DNA from: Sipunculus nudus
Lineage: Eukaryota > Annelida > Sipuncula > Golfingiida > Sipunculidae
Assembly (NCBI GenBank): GCA_026874595.1
Contig: CM049314.1
Location: 78,853,300-78,917,299 of the forward strand
DNA length: 64,000 nt
Reading direction: 5' to 3'
In this document: in pieces, positions 1-11,107 of the stretch
Position numbering within the stretch: position 1 is the stretch's first letter
Layout: the number at the start of each line of letters is the position of its first letter
The notes under the pieces: model-generated
What the model saw: the letters and a program-made list of their open reading frames with translations, nothing else
Told to the model about the DNA's origin: nothing
Databases searched by the model: none
Translations under genes and position numbers: made by a program

Positions 1-3000
1 TGTGTCCCTATGGGTCATATTTGTGTGTATTTGTGGAAAAATGCTTAAATTGTGTGGTGTTTTCACCGTTGGCAAAGCATAAGCAAAGAATAAGCAAACT
101 GTAAGCAAAGGAACTGTGTCTTGATCATTCCTTTTGCAACTATTTTCTGAAGAAATAATGTATTATTCTACTTTCCTGTAATATATTTCTGTCGGATATC
201 GTGCAAAACTGTAGAAAAATGAGGTAAAAAATGCAAAAGGGTCACAAAAATCCACAATGTTACTTTTATAAAGTATCAGAATTTTCTATTTCTGATTTTG
301 CTTAAAAGATTTTACCCTTAATTTTTAGATTCCTGATCACTAACATGAACTATCTTGTAGCCAGGTAAACAGTCTGTGTCCCTTTTGCTCATATTTGTGT
401 GTATTTGTGGAAAAATGCTTAAGTTGTGAGGTGTTTTAACCGTAAGCAAAGCATAACAAAACGTAATCAAACTGTAAGCAAAGCAACTGTGTCTTGATAA
501 ATCCTTTTCCAACTATTTTCTGAAGAAATAATGTATTATTCGACTTTCAGGGAATCTATTTCTGTCGAATATGGTGCAAAACTGTAGAAAAATTGAGATG
601 AAATATGCAAAGGATCACAAAAATCCATAATGTTACTTTAAGAAAGTAGCGGATTTTTATAATTGTGGTTTTGATTGAACAATTTTACCCTTAATATTTA
701 GATTCCTGATCACTAACAGGAAATATTTTGTAGCCAGGTAAACAGGTTGTGTCCCTTTGGGTCATATTTGTTTGTATTTGTAGAAAAATGCTTAAATTGT
801 GTGGTGTTTTATCGTGAGCAAAGCATAAGCAAAGAATAAGCAAACTGTAAGCAAAGGAACTGTGTCTTCATAAATCCTTTTTGCAACTTTTTTTAGAAGA
901 AATAATGTATTATTTGACTTTCAGGGAACCTATTTCTGTCGAATATGGTGCACAACTGTAGAAAAATTTAGATGAAATATGCAAGAGGATCACAAAAATC
1001 CATAATGTAACTTTAAGAAAGTAGCGGATTTTTATAAATGTGGTTTTGATTGAACAATTTTACCCTTAATATTTAGATTCTTGATCACTAACAGGAAATA
1101 TTTTGTAGCCAGGTAAACAGGTTGTGTCCCTTTGGGTCATATTTGTGTGTATTTGTAGAAAAATGCTTAAATTGTGTGGTGTTTTATCGTGAGCAAAGCA
1201 TAAGCAAAGAATAAGCAAACTGTAAGCAAAGGAACTGTGTCTTCATAAATCCTTTTTGCAACTTATTTCTTAAGAAATAATGAATTACTCTTCTTCCGGG
1301 GTATCTATTTCTGTCGAACATGGTGCAAAACTGTAGAAAAATTGAGGTAAAATATGCAAAAGGGTCACCAAAATCCACAATGTTACTTTTTTAAAGTATC
1401 AGAATTTTCTATATCTGATTTTGCTTAAACGATTTTACCCTTAATTTTTAGATTCACTTTCACTGACGGGTGAATTTATATAGCCAGGGAACCAGTCTGT
1501 GTCCCTATGGGTCATATTTGTATATATTTATAGAAAAATGCGTAAGTTTTGAGGTGTTTTCACCGTAAGCAAAGCATAAGCAAAGCGTAAGCAAACTCTA
1601 AGCAAAGGAACTGTGTCTTGATAAATCGTGTTTGCAACTATTTTCTGAAGAAATAATGTATTATTCTTTATTCAGAGAATCTCTTTCTGTCGAATATGGT
1701 GCAAAACTGTTGAAAAATTGAGGTAAAATATGCAAAAGGATAAAAGAATCCATAATGTCACTTTAAGAAAGTATCGGATTTTTATAATTGTGGTTTTGAT
1801 TGAACAATTTTACCCTTAACATTTAGATTCCTGATCACTAACAGGAACTATTTTGTAGCCAGGTAAACAGTCTGTGTCCCTTTGGGTCATATTTGTGTGT
1901 ATTTGTGGAAAAATGCTTAAATTGTGTGGTGTTTTCATCGTAAGCAAAGCATAAGCAAAGAATAAGCAAACTGTAAGCAAAAGAACTGTGTCTTGATAAA
2001 TCCTTTTTGCAACTATTTTCTGAAGAAATAATGTATTATTCTACTTCCCGGGAATCTATTTCTGTCGAAAACGGTGCAAAACTGTAGAAAAATTGAGGTA
2101 AAATATGCAAAAGGTTCACAAAAATCCACAATGTCACTCTTATAACGTTTCAGAATTTTCTATTTCTGAATTTGACTGAACAATTTTGCACTTAATATTT
2201 AGATTTCTGATCACTAACAGGAACTATTTTGTAGCCAGGTAAAAAGTCTGTGTCCCCATGGGTTATATTCGTATATATTTATAGAAAAATGCTTAAATTG
2301 TGTGGTGTTTTCATCGTAAGCAAAGCATAAGCAAAGCGTAAGCAAACTGTAAGCAAAGGAATTGTGTCTTGATAAATCCTTTTTGCAACTATTTTCAGAA
2401 GAAATAATGTATTATTTGACTTTCAGGGAACCTATTTCTGTCGAATATGGTGCAAAACTGTAGATAAATTAAGATGAAATATGCAAAAGGATCACAAAAA
2501 TCCATAATGTAACTTTAAGAAAGTAGCGGATTTTTATAATTGTGGTTTTGATTGAACAATTTTACCCTTAATATTTAGATTCCTGATCACTAACAGGAAA
2601 TATTTTGTAGCCAGGTAAACAGGTTGTGTCCCTTTGGGTCATATTATTTTGTATTTGTAGAAAATGCTTAAATTGTGTGGTGTTTTATCGTGAGCAAAGC
2701 ATAAGTAAAGAATAAGCAAATTGTAAGCAAAGGAACTGTGTCTTCATAAATCCTTTTTGCAACTTATTTCTTAAGAAATAATGAATTACTCTTCTTCCCG
2801 GGTATCTATTTCTGTCGAACATGGTGCAAAACTGTAGAAAAATTGAGGTAAAATATGCAAAAGGGTCTCCAAAATCCACAATGTTACTTTTTTAAAGTAT
2901 CAGAATTTTCTATATCTGATTTTGCTTAAACGATTTTACCCTTAATTTTTAGATTCACCTTCACTGACAGGTGAAATTATATAGCCAGGGAACCAGTCTG

Positions 3001-3066
3001 TGTCCCTATGGGTCATATTTGTATATATTTATAGAAAAATGCGTAGGTTTTGAGGTGTTTTCACCG

Positions 3067-3107
3067 TAAGCAAAGCATAAGCAAAGCGTAAGCAAACCCT
3101 AAGCAAA
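3067..3107. repeat. 11-bp phased TAAGCAAA cluster (representative)
   Basis: TAAGCAAA or a one-base variant starts at 3,067, 3,078, 3,089 and 3,100, exactly 11 bp apart. The same four-unit cluster is found in nearly every monomer, with spacers such as GC, GCG and CTG varying by family. A few monomers have three units. The near-helical spacing puts all copies on one face of the DNA. Function is unknown. Confidence 0.9.
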
Positions 3108-3494
3108 GGAACTGTGTCTTGATAAATCCTTTTTACATCTATTTTCTAAGAAATAATGTATTATTCTACTTTTCTGTAAAATAGTTCTGTGGAATATTGT
3201 GTTAATCTGTAGAAAAATTGAGCTAAAATATTCAAAAGGGTCACAAAAATCCACAACGTTACTTTTATAAAGTATCAGAATTTTCTATTTCTGATTTTGC
3301 TTAAACGATTTAACACTTAAATTTTACATTCACCTTCACTGACACGTGCAATTATATAGCCAGGGAAGCAGTCTGTGTTCCTATGGGTCATATTCGTATA
3401 TATTTATAGAAAAATGCTTAAATTGTGTGGTGTTTTCATCGTAAGCAAAGCATAAGCAAAGCGTAAGCAAACTGTAAGCAAAGGAACTGTGTCT

Positions 3495-6400
3495 TGATAA
3501 ATCCTTTTTACATCTATTTTCTAAAGAAATAATGTATTATTCTACTTTTCTGTAATGTAGTTCTGTCGAATATTGTGTTAACCTGAAGAAAAATTGAGCT
3601 AAAATATTCAAATGGGTCACAAAATTCCACAACGTTAGTTTTATAAAGTATCAGAATTTTCTATATCTGATTTTGCTTAAACGATTTTACCCTTAATTTT
3701 TAGATTCACCTTCACTGACAGGTGAAATTATATAGCCAGGGAACCAGTCTGTGTCCCTATGGGTCATATTTGTATATATTTATAGAAAAATGCGTAGGTT
3801 TTGAGGTGTTTTCACCGTAAGCAAAGCATAAGCAAAGCGTAAGCAAACTCTAAGCAAAGGAACTGTGTCTTAATAAATCCTTTTTACATCTATTTTCTAA
3901 AGAAATAATGTATTATTCTACTTTTCTGTAATATAGTTCTGTGGAATATTGTGTTAATCTGTAGAAAAATTGAGCTAAAATATTCAAAAGGGTCACAAAA
4001 ATCCACAACAATACTTTTATAAAGTATCAGAATTTTCTATATCTGATTTTGCTTAAACGATTTAACACTTAAATTTTACATTCACCTTCACTGACACGTG
4101 CAATTATATAGCCAGGGAAGCAGTCTGTGTCCCTATTGGTCATATTCGTATATATTTATAGAAAAATGCTTAAATTGTGTGGTGTTTTCATCGTAAGCAA
4201 AGCATAAGCAAATCGTAAGCAAACTGTAAGCAAAGGAACTGTGTCTTGATAAATCCTTTTTGCATACATTTTCTTAAGAAATAATGTGTTATTCTACTTC
4301 CCGGGTATCTTTTTCTGTCGAATATGGTGCAAAACTGTAGAAAAATTGAGGTAAAATATGCAAAAGGATTAAAAAATCCATAATTTCGCATTATGAAAGT
4401 AGCGGATTTTTATAATTGTGGTTTTGACTGAACAATTTTACCCATAATATTTAGATTCCTCATCACTTACAGGAACTTTTTTGTAGACAGGTAAACAGTC
4501 TGTGTCCCTATGGGTCATATTTGTGTGTATTTGTGGAAAAATGCTTAAATTGTGTGGTGTTTTCATCGTAAGCAAAGCATAAGCAAAGAATAGGCGAACT
4601 GTAAGCAAAAGAACTGTGTCTTGATAACTCCTTTTTGCATCAATTTTCTGAAGAAATAATGTATTATTCTACTTCCCGGGAATCTATTTCTGTCGAAAAC
4701 GGTGCAAAACTGTAGAAAAATTGAGGTTAAATATACAAAAGGTTCACAAAAATCCACAATGTCACTCTTATAACGTTTCAGAATTTTCTATATCTGATTT
4801 TGCTTAAACGATTTTACCCTTAATTTTTAGATTCACCTTCACTGACAGGTGAAATTATATAGCCAGGGAACCAGTCTGTGTCCCTATGGGTCATATTTGT
4901 ATATATTTATAGAAAAATGCGTAGGTTTTGAGGTGTTTTCACCGTAAGCAAAGCATAAGCAAAGCGTAAGCAAACTCTAAGCAAAGGAACTGTGTCTTAA
5001 TAAATCCTTTTTACATCTATTTTCTAAAGAAATAATGTATTATTCTACTTTTCTGTAATATAGTTCTGTGGAATATTGTGTTAATCTGTAGAAAAATTGA
5101 GCTAAAATATTCAAAAGGGTCACAAAAATCCACAACGTTACTTTTATAAAGTATCAGAATTTTCTATTTCTGATTTTGCTTAAACGATTTAACACTTAAA
5201 TTTTACATTCACCTTCACTGACACGTGCAATTATATAGCCAGGGAAGCAGTCTGTGTTCCTATGGGTCATATTCGTATATATTTATAGAAAAATGCTTAA
5301 ATTGTGTGGTGTTTTCATCGTAAGCAAAGCATAAGAAAAGCGTAAGCAAACTGTAAGCAAAGGAACTGTGTCTTGATAAATCCTTTTTGCATACATTTTC
5401 TTAAGAAATAATGTGTTATTCTACTTCCCGGGAATCTTTTTCTGTCGAATATGGTGCAAAACTGTAGAAAAATTGAGGTAAAATATGCAAAAGGATTAAA
5501 AAAATCCATAATTTCGCATTATGAAAGTAGCGGATTTTTATATTTGTGGTTTTGACTGACCAATTTTACCCATAATATTTAGATTCCTCATCACTTACAG
5601 GAACTTTTTTTGTAGACAGGTAAACAGTCTGTGTCCCTATGGGTCATATTTGTGTGTATTTGTGGAAAAATGCTTAAATTGTGTGGTGTTTTCATAGTAA
5701 GCAAAGCATAAGCAAAGAATAAGCGAACTGTAAGCAAAAGAACTGTGTCTTGATAAATCCTTTTTAGCATCTATTTTCTGAAGAAATAATGTATTATTCT
5801 ACTTCCTGGGAATCTATTTCTGTCGAAAACGGTGCAAAACTGTAGAAAAATTGAGGTAAAATATACAAAAGGTTCACAAAAATCCATAATGTAACTTTAA
5901 GAAAGTAGCGGATTTTTATAATTGTGGTTTTGATTGAACAATTTTACCCTTAATATTTAGATTCCTGATCACTAACAGGAACTATTTTGTAGCCAGGTAA
6001 ACAGTCTGTGTCCCCATGGGTTATATTCGTATATATTTATAGAAAAATGCTCAAATTGTGTGCTGTTTTCATCGTAAGCAAAGCATAAGCAAAGCGTAAG
6101 CAAACTGTAAGCAAAGGAACTGTGTCTTGATAAATCCTTTTTGCAACTTATTTCTTAAGAAATAATGAATTACTCTTCTTCCCGGGTATCTATTTCTGTC
6201 GAACATGGTGCAAAACTGTAGAAAAATTGAGGTAAAATATGCAAAAGGGTCAGCAAAATCCACAATGTTACTTTTTTAAAGTATCAGAATTTTCTATATC
6301 TGATTTTGCTTAAACGATTTTACCCTTAATTTTTAGATTCACCTTCACTGACAGGTGAAATTATATAGCCAGGGAACCAGTCTGTGTCCCTATGGGTCAT

Positions 6401-7785
6401 ATTTGTATATATTTATAGAAAAATGCGTAAGTTTTGAGGTGTTTTCACCGTAAGCAAAGCGTAAGCAAACTCTAAGGAAAGGAACTGTGTCTTGATAAAT
6501 CCTTTTTACATCTATTTTCTAAAGAAATAATGTATTATTCTACTTTTCTGTAATGTAGTTCTGTCGAATATTGTGTTAACCTGAAGAAAAATTGAGCTAA
6601 AATATTCAAATGGGTCACAAAAATCCACAACGTTACTTTTATAAAGTATCAGAATTTTCTATATCTGATTTTGCTTAAACGATTTTACCCTTAATTTTTA
6701 GGTTCACCTTCACTGACAGGTGAAATTATATAGCCAGGGAACCAGTCTGTGTCCCTATGGGTCATATTTGTATATATTTATAGAAAAATGCGTAGGTTTT
6801 GAGGTGTTTTCACCGTAAGCAAAGCATAAGCAAAGCGTAAGCAAACTCTAAGCAAAGGAACTGTGTCTTAATAAATCCTTTTTACATCTATTTTCTAAAG
6901 AAATAATGTATTATTCTACTTTTCTGTAATATAGTTCTGTGGAATATTGTGTTAATCTGTAGAAAAATTGAGCTAAAATATTCAAAAGGGTCACAAAAAT
7001 CCACAACAATACTTTTATAAAGTATCAGAATTTTCTATATCTGATTTTGCTTAAACGATTTAACACTTAAATTTTACATTCACCTTCACTGACACGTGCA
7101 ATTATATAGCCAGGGAAGCAGTCTGTGTCCCTATTGGTCATATTCGTATATATTTATAGAAAAATGCTTAAATTGTGCGGTGTTTTCATCGTAAGCAAAG
7201 CATAAGCAAAGCGTAAGCAAACTGTAAGCAAAGGAACTGTGTCTTGATAAATCCTTTTTGCATACATTTTCTTAAGAAATAATGTGTTATTCTACTTCCC
7301 GGGTATCTTTTTCTGTCGAATATGGTGCAAAACTGTAGAAAAATTGAGGTAAAATATGCAAAAGGATTAAAAAATCCATAATTTCGCATTATGAAAGTAG
7401 CGGATTTTTATAATTGTGGTTTTGACTGAACAATTTTACCCATAATATTTAGATTCCTCATCACTTACAGGAACTTTTTTGTAGACAGGTAAACAGTCTG
7501 TGTCCCTATGGGTCATATTTGTGTGTATTTGTGGAAAAATGCTTAAATTGTGTGGTGTTTTCATCGTAAGCAAAGCATAAGCAAAGAATAGGCGAACTGT
7601 AAGCAAAAGAACTGTGTCTTGATAACTCCTTTTTGCATCAATTTTCTGAAGAAATAATGTATTATTCTACTTCCCGGGAATCTATTTCTGTCGGAAACGG
7701 TGCAAAACTGTAGAAAAATTGAGGTAAAATATACAAAAGGTTCACAAAAATCCACAATGTCACTCTTATAACGTTTCAGAATTTT
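3495..7785. repeat. Older eight-monomer repeat (offset 2,998 bp), two partial copies
   Basis: About 3,495-4,785 recurs at about 6,495-7,785 with the same order of variants. These include GTAATGTAGTTCTG, the rare ACAATACTTTTATAAAG, and TATTGGTCATATTCG. The offset equals that of the three-copy unit at 21,481-30,474, but the monomer content differs, so it appears to be an independent eight-monomer step. Confidence 0.7.
3660..5884. repeat. Three-monomer tandem duplication (period about 1,127 bp)
   Basis: Roughly 3,660-4,755 matches 4,788-5,884. Shared markers include the GTAGGTTTTGAGG variant, GTCTTAATAAATCC, a CATACATTTTCTTAAG segment, and a TTGTAGACAGG ending. The match begins in TTCTATATCTGATTTTGC and is lost at about 4,755/5,884. 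This is the size expected from unequal crossover out of register by three monomers. Confidence 0.75.
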
Positions 7786-7829
7786 CTATTTCTGAATTTG
7801 ATTGAACAATTTTGCCCTTAATATTTAGA

Positions 7830-7849
7830 TTCCTGATCACTAACAGGAA
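7830..7849. repeat. Satellite dyad, type A (representative)
   Basis: Arms TTCCTG and CAGGAA flank the 8-nt spacer ATCACTAA. The same dyad closes many monomers, about 25-30 bp before the next TGTGTCCC marker. It could form a cruciform or bind a dimeric protein; neither is shown by sequence. Confidence 0.85.
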
Positions 7850-8580
7850 CTATTTTGTAGCCAGGTAAACAGTCTGTGTCCCCATGGGTTATATTCGTAT
7901 ATATTTATAGAAAAATGCTCAAATTGTGTGGTGTTTTCATCGTAAGCAAAGCATAAGCAAAGCGTAAGCAAACTGTAAGCAAAGGAACTGTGTCCTGATA
8001 AATCCTTTTTGCAACTATTTTCAGAAGAAATAATGTATTATTTGACTTTCAGGGAACCTATTTCTGTCGAATATGGTGCAAAACTGTAGAAAAATTAAGA
8101 TGAAATATGCAAAAGGATCACAAAAATCCATAATGTAACTTTAAGAAAGTAGCGGATTTTTATAATTGTGGTTTTGATTGAACAATTTTACCCTTAATAT
8201 TTAGATTCTTGATCACTAACAGGAAATATGTTGTAGCCAGGTAAACAGGTTGTGTCCCTTTGGGTCATATTTGTTTGTATTTGTAGAAAAATGCTTAAAT
8301 TGTGTGGTGTTTTATCGTGAGCAAAGCATAAGCAAAGAATAAGCAAACTGTAAGCAAAGGAACTGTGTCTTCATAAATCCTTTTTGCTACTTATTTCTTA
8401 AGAAATAATGAATTACTCTTCTTCCTGGGTATCTATTTCTGTCGAATATGGTGCAAAACTGTAGAAAAATTGAGGTAAAATATGCAAAAGGGTCACCAAA
8501 ATCCACAATTTTACTTTTTTAAAGTATCAGAATTTTCTATATCTGATTTTGCTTAAACGATTTTACCCTTAATTTTTAGA

Positions 8581-8602
8581 TTCACCTTCACTGACAGGTG
8601 AA
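8581..8602. repeat. Satellite dyad, type B (representative)
   Basis: Arms TTCACCT and AGGTGAA flank the 8-nt spacer TCACTGAC. It occupies the same monomer position as type A but carries an extra CA in the left arm and the complementary TG in the right arm, so pairing is kept. Confidence 0.85.
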
Positions 8603-8947
8603 ATTATATAGCCAGGGATTCAGTCTGTGTCCCTATGGGTCATATTTGTATATATTTATAGAAAAATGCGTAAGTTTTGAGGTATAATCAAAGCATAATC
8701 AAAGCGTAAGCAAACTCTAAGCAAAGGAACTGTGTCTAGATAAATCCTTTTTACATCTATTTTCTAAAGAAATAATGTATTATTCTACTTTTCTGTAATA
8801 TAGTTCTGTCGAACATTGTTTTAAACTGTAGAAAAATTGAGCTAAAATATTCAAAAGGGTCACAAAAATCCACAACGTTACTTTTATAAAGTATCAGAAT
8901 TTTCTAATTCTGATTTTGCTTAAACGATTTAACCCTTAAATTTTAGA

Positions 8948-8970
8948 TTCACCTTCACTGACACGTGCAA
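8948..8970. repeat. Satellite dyad, type C, weakened (representative)
   Basis: The left arm is as in type B (TTCACCT) but the right arm reads ACGTGCAA. Only CAC/GTG and the outer TT/AA can still pair, with a bulge. This form is common among monomers ending TATATAGCCAGGGAAGC. Confidence 0.7.
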
Positions 8971-11107
8971 TTATATAGCCAGGGAAGCAGTCTGTATCCC
9001 TATGGGTCATATTCGTATATATTTATAGAAAAATGCTTAAATTGTGTGGTGTTTTCATCGTAAGCAAAGCATAAGCAAAGCGTAAACAAACTGTAAGCAA
9101 AGGAACTGTGTCTTCATAAATCCTTTTTGCTACTTATTTCTTAAGAAATAATGAATTACTCTTCTTCCCGGGTATCTATTTCTGTCGAACATGGTGCAAA
9201 ACTGTAGAAAAATTGAGGTAAAATATGCAAAAGGGTCACCAAAATCCACAATGTTACTTTTATAAAGTATCAGAATTTTCTATATCTGATTTTGATTAAA
9301 CGATTTTACCCTTAATTTTTTTTATTCACCTGCACTGACAGGTGAAATTATATAGCCAGGGAACCACTCTGTGTCCCTATGGGTCATATTTGTATATATT
9401 TATAGAAAAATGCGTACGTTTGGAGGTGTTTTCCCCGTAAGCAAAGCATAAGCAAACTCTAAGCAAAGGAACTGTGTCTTGATAAATCCTTTTTACATCT
9501 ATTTTCTAAAGAAATATTGTATTATTCTACTTTTCTGTAATATAGTTCTGTCGAATATTGTTTTAATCTGTAGAAAAATTGAGCTAAAACATTCAAAAGG
9601 GTCACACAAATCCCCAACGTTACTTTTATAAAGTATTAGAATTTTCTATTTCTGATTTTGCTTAAACGATTTAACCCTTAAATTTTAGATTCACCTTCAC
9701 TGACACGTGCAATTATATAGCCAGGGAAGCAGTCTGTGTCCCTATGGGTCATATTCGTATATATTTATAGAGAAATGCTTCAATTGTGTGGTGTTTTCAT
9801 CGTAAGCAAAGCATAAGCAAAGCGTAAGCAAACTGTAAGCAAAGGAACTGTGTCTTAATAAATCCTTTTTGCAACTATTTTCAGAAGAAATAATGTATTA
9901 TTTGACTTTCAGGTAACCTATTTCTGTCGAATATGGTGCAAAATTGTAGAAAAATTAAGATGAAATATACAAAAGGATCACAAAAATCCATAATGTAACT
10001 TTAAGAAAGTAGCCGATTTTTATAATTGTGGTTTTGATTGAACAATTTTACCCTTAATATTTAGATTCCTGATCACTAACAGGAAATATTTTGTAGCCAG
10101 GTAAACAGGTTGTGTCCCTTTGGGTCATATTTGTGTGTATTTGTAGAAAAATGCTTAAATTGTGTGGTGTTTTATCGTGAGCAAAGCATAAGCAAAGAAT
10201 AAGCAAACAGTAAGCAAAAGAACTGTGTCTTGATAAATCCTTTTTGCATCTATTTTCTGAAGAAATAATGTATTATTCTACTTCCTGGGAATCTATTTCT
10301 GTCAAAAACGGTGCAAAACTGTAGAAAAATTGAGGTTAAATATGCAAAAGGTTCACAAAAATCCACAATGTCACTCTTAACGTTTCAGAATTTTCTATTT
10401 CTGAATTTGATTGAACAATTTGGCCCTTAATATTTAGATTCCTTATCACTACCAGGAACTATTTTGTAGCCAGGTAAACAGTCTGTGTCCCCATGGGTTA
10501 TATTTGTATATATTTATAGAAAAATGCTTAAATTGTGTGGTGTTTTCATCGTAAGCAAAGCATAAGCAAAGCGTAAGCAAACTCTAAGTAAAGGAACTGT
10601 GTCTTGATAAATCCTTTTTGCAACTATTTTTCAGAAGAAATAATGAATTATTTGACTTTCAGGGAATCTATTTCTATCGAATATGGTGTAAAACTGTAGA
10701 AAAATTAAGATGAAATTTGCAAAAGGATCACAAAAATCCATAATGTAACTTTAAGAAAGTAGCGGATTTTTATAATTGTGGTTTTGATTGAACAATTTTA
10801 ACCTTAATATTTAGATTCCTGATCACTAATAGAAAATATTTTGTAGCCAGGTAAACAGGTTGTGTCCCTTTGGGTCGTATTTGTGTGTATTTGTAGAAAA
10901 ATGCTTAAATTGTGTGGTGTTTTACCGTGAGCAAAGCATAAGCAAAGAATAAGCAAACTGTAAGCAAAGGAACTGTGTCTTCATAAATCCTTTTTGCAAC
11001 TTATTTCTTAAGAAATAATGAATTACTCTTCTTCCCGGGTATCTATTTCTGTCGAACATGGTGCAAAACTGTAGAAAAATTGAGGTAAATATGCAAAAGG
11101 GTCACAA

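Larger units (their letters stand above)
1..11107. repeat. Mixed left part of the satellite with short higher-order repeats
   Basis: Here monomer families are shuffled over short distances and the long blocks found further right are absent. Recurrences occur at about 1,501 bp (four monomers; around 1,020-1,620 with 2,520-3,110), 1,127 bp (three monomers) and 2,998 bp (eight monomers). Copies differ by more substitutions and small indels than the blocks right of 11 kb, so this part looks older or less recently homogenised. Some monomers have lost one 11-bp TAAGCAAA unit (near 6,450, 8,680 and 9,440). Confidence 0.8.

Noticed and set aside
1184-1378. Recurring ~64-codon minus-strand open frame in many monomers (for example 2,685, 11,663, 23,669, 60,503)
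   Set aside because: It is the reverse complement of satellite monomers of one family, it is absent or broken in other families, and it ends where the monomer changes. Similar proteins result from repeated DNA, not selection for a peptide.
4660-4720. Possible CENP-B box around CCCGGGAATC...TCTGTCGAA
   Set aside because: On the minus strand TTCG and CGGG are both present, but the spacing is too long for the CENP-B box pattern (TTCG, four bases, A, two bases, CGGG). No proper match was seen.
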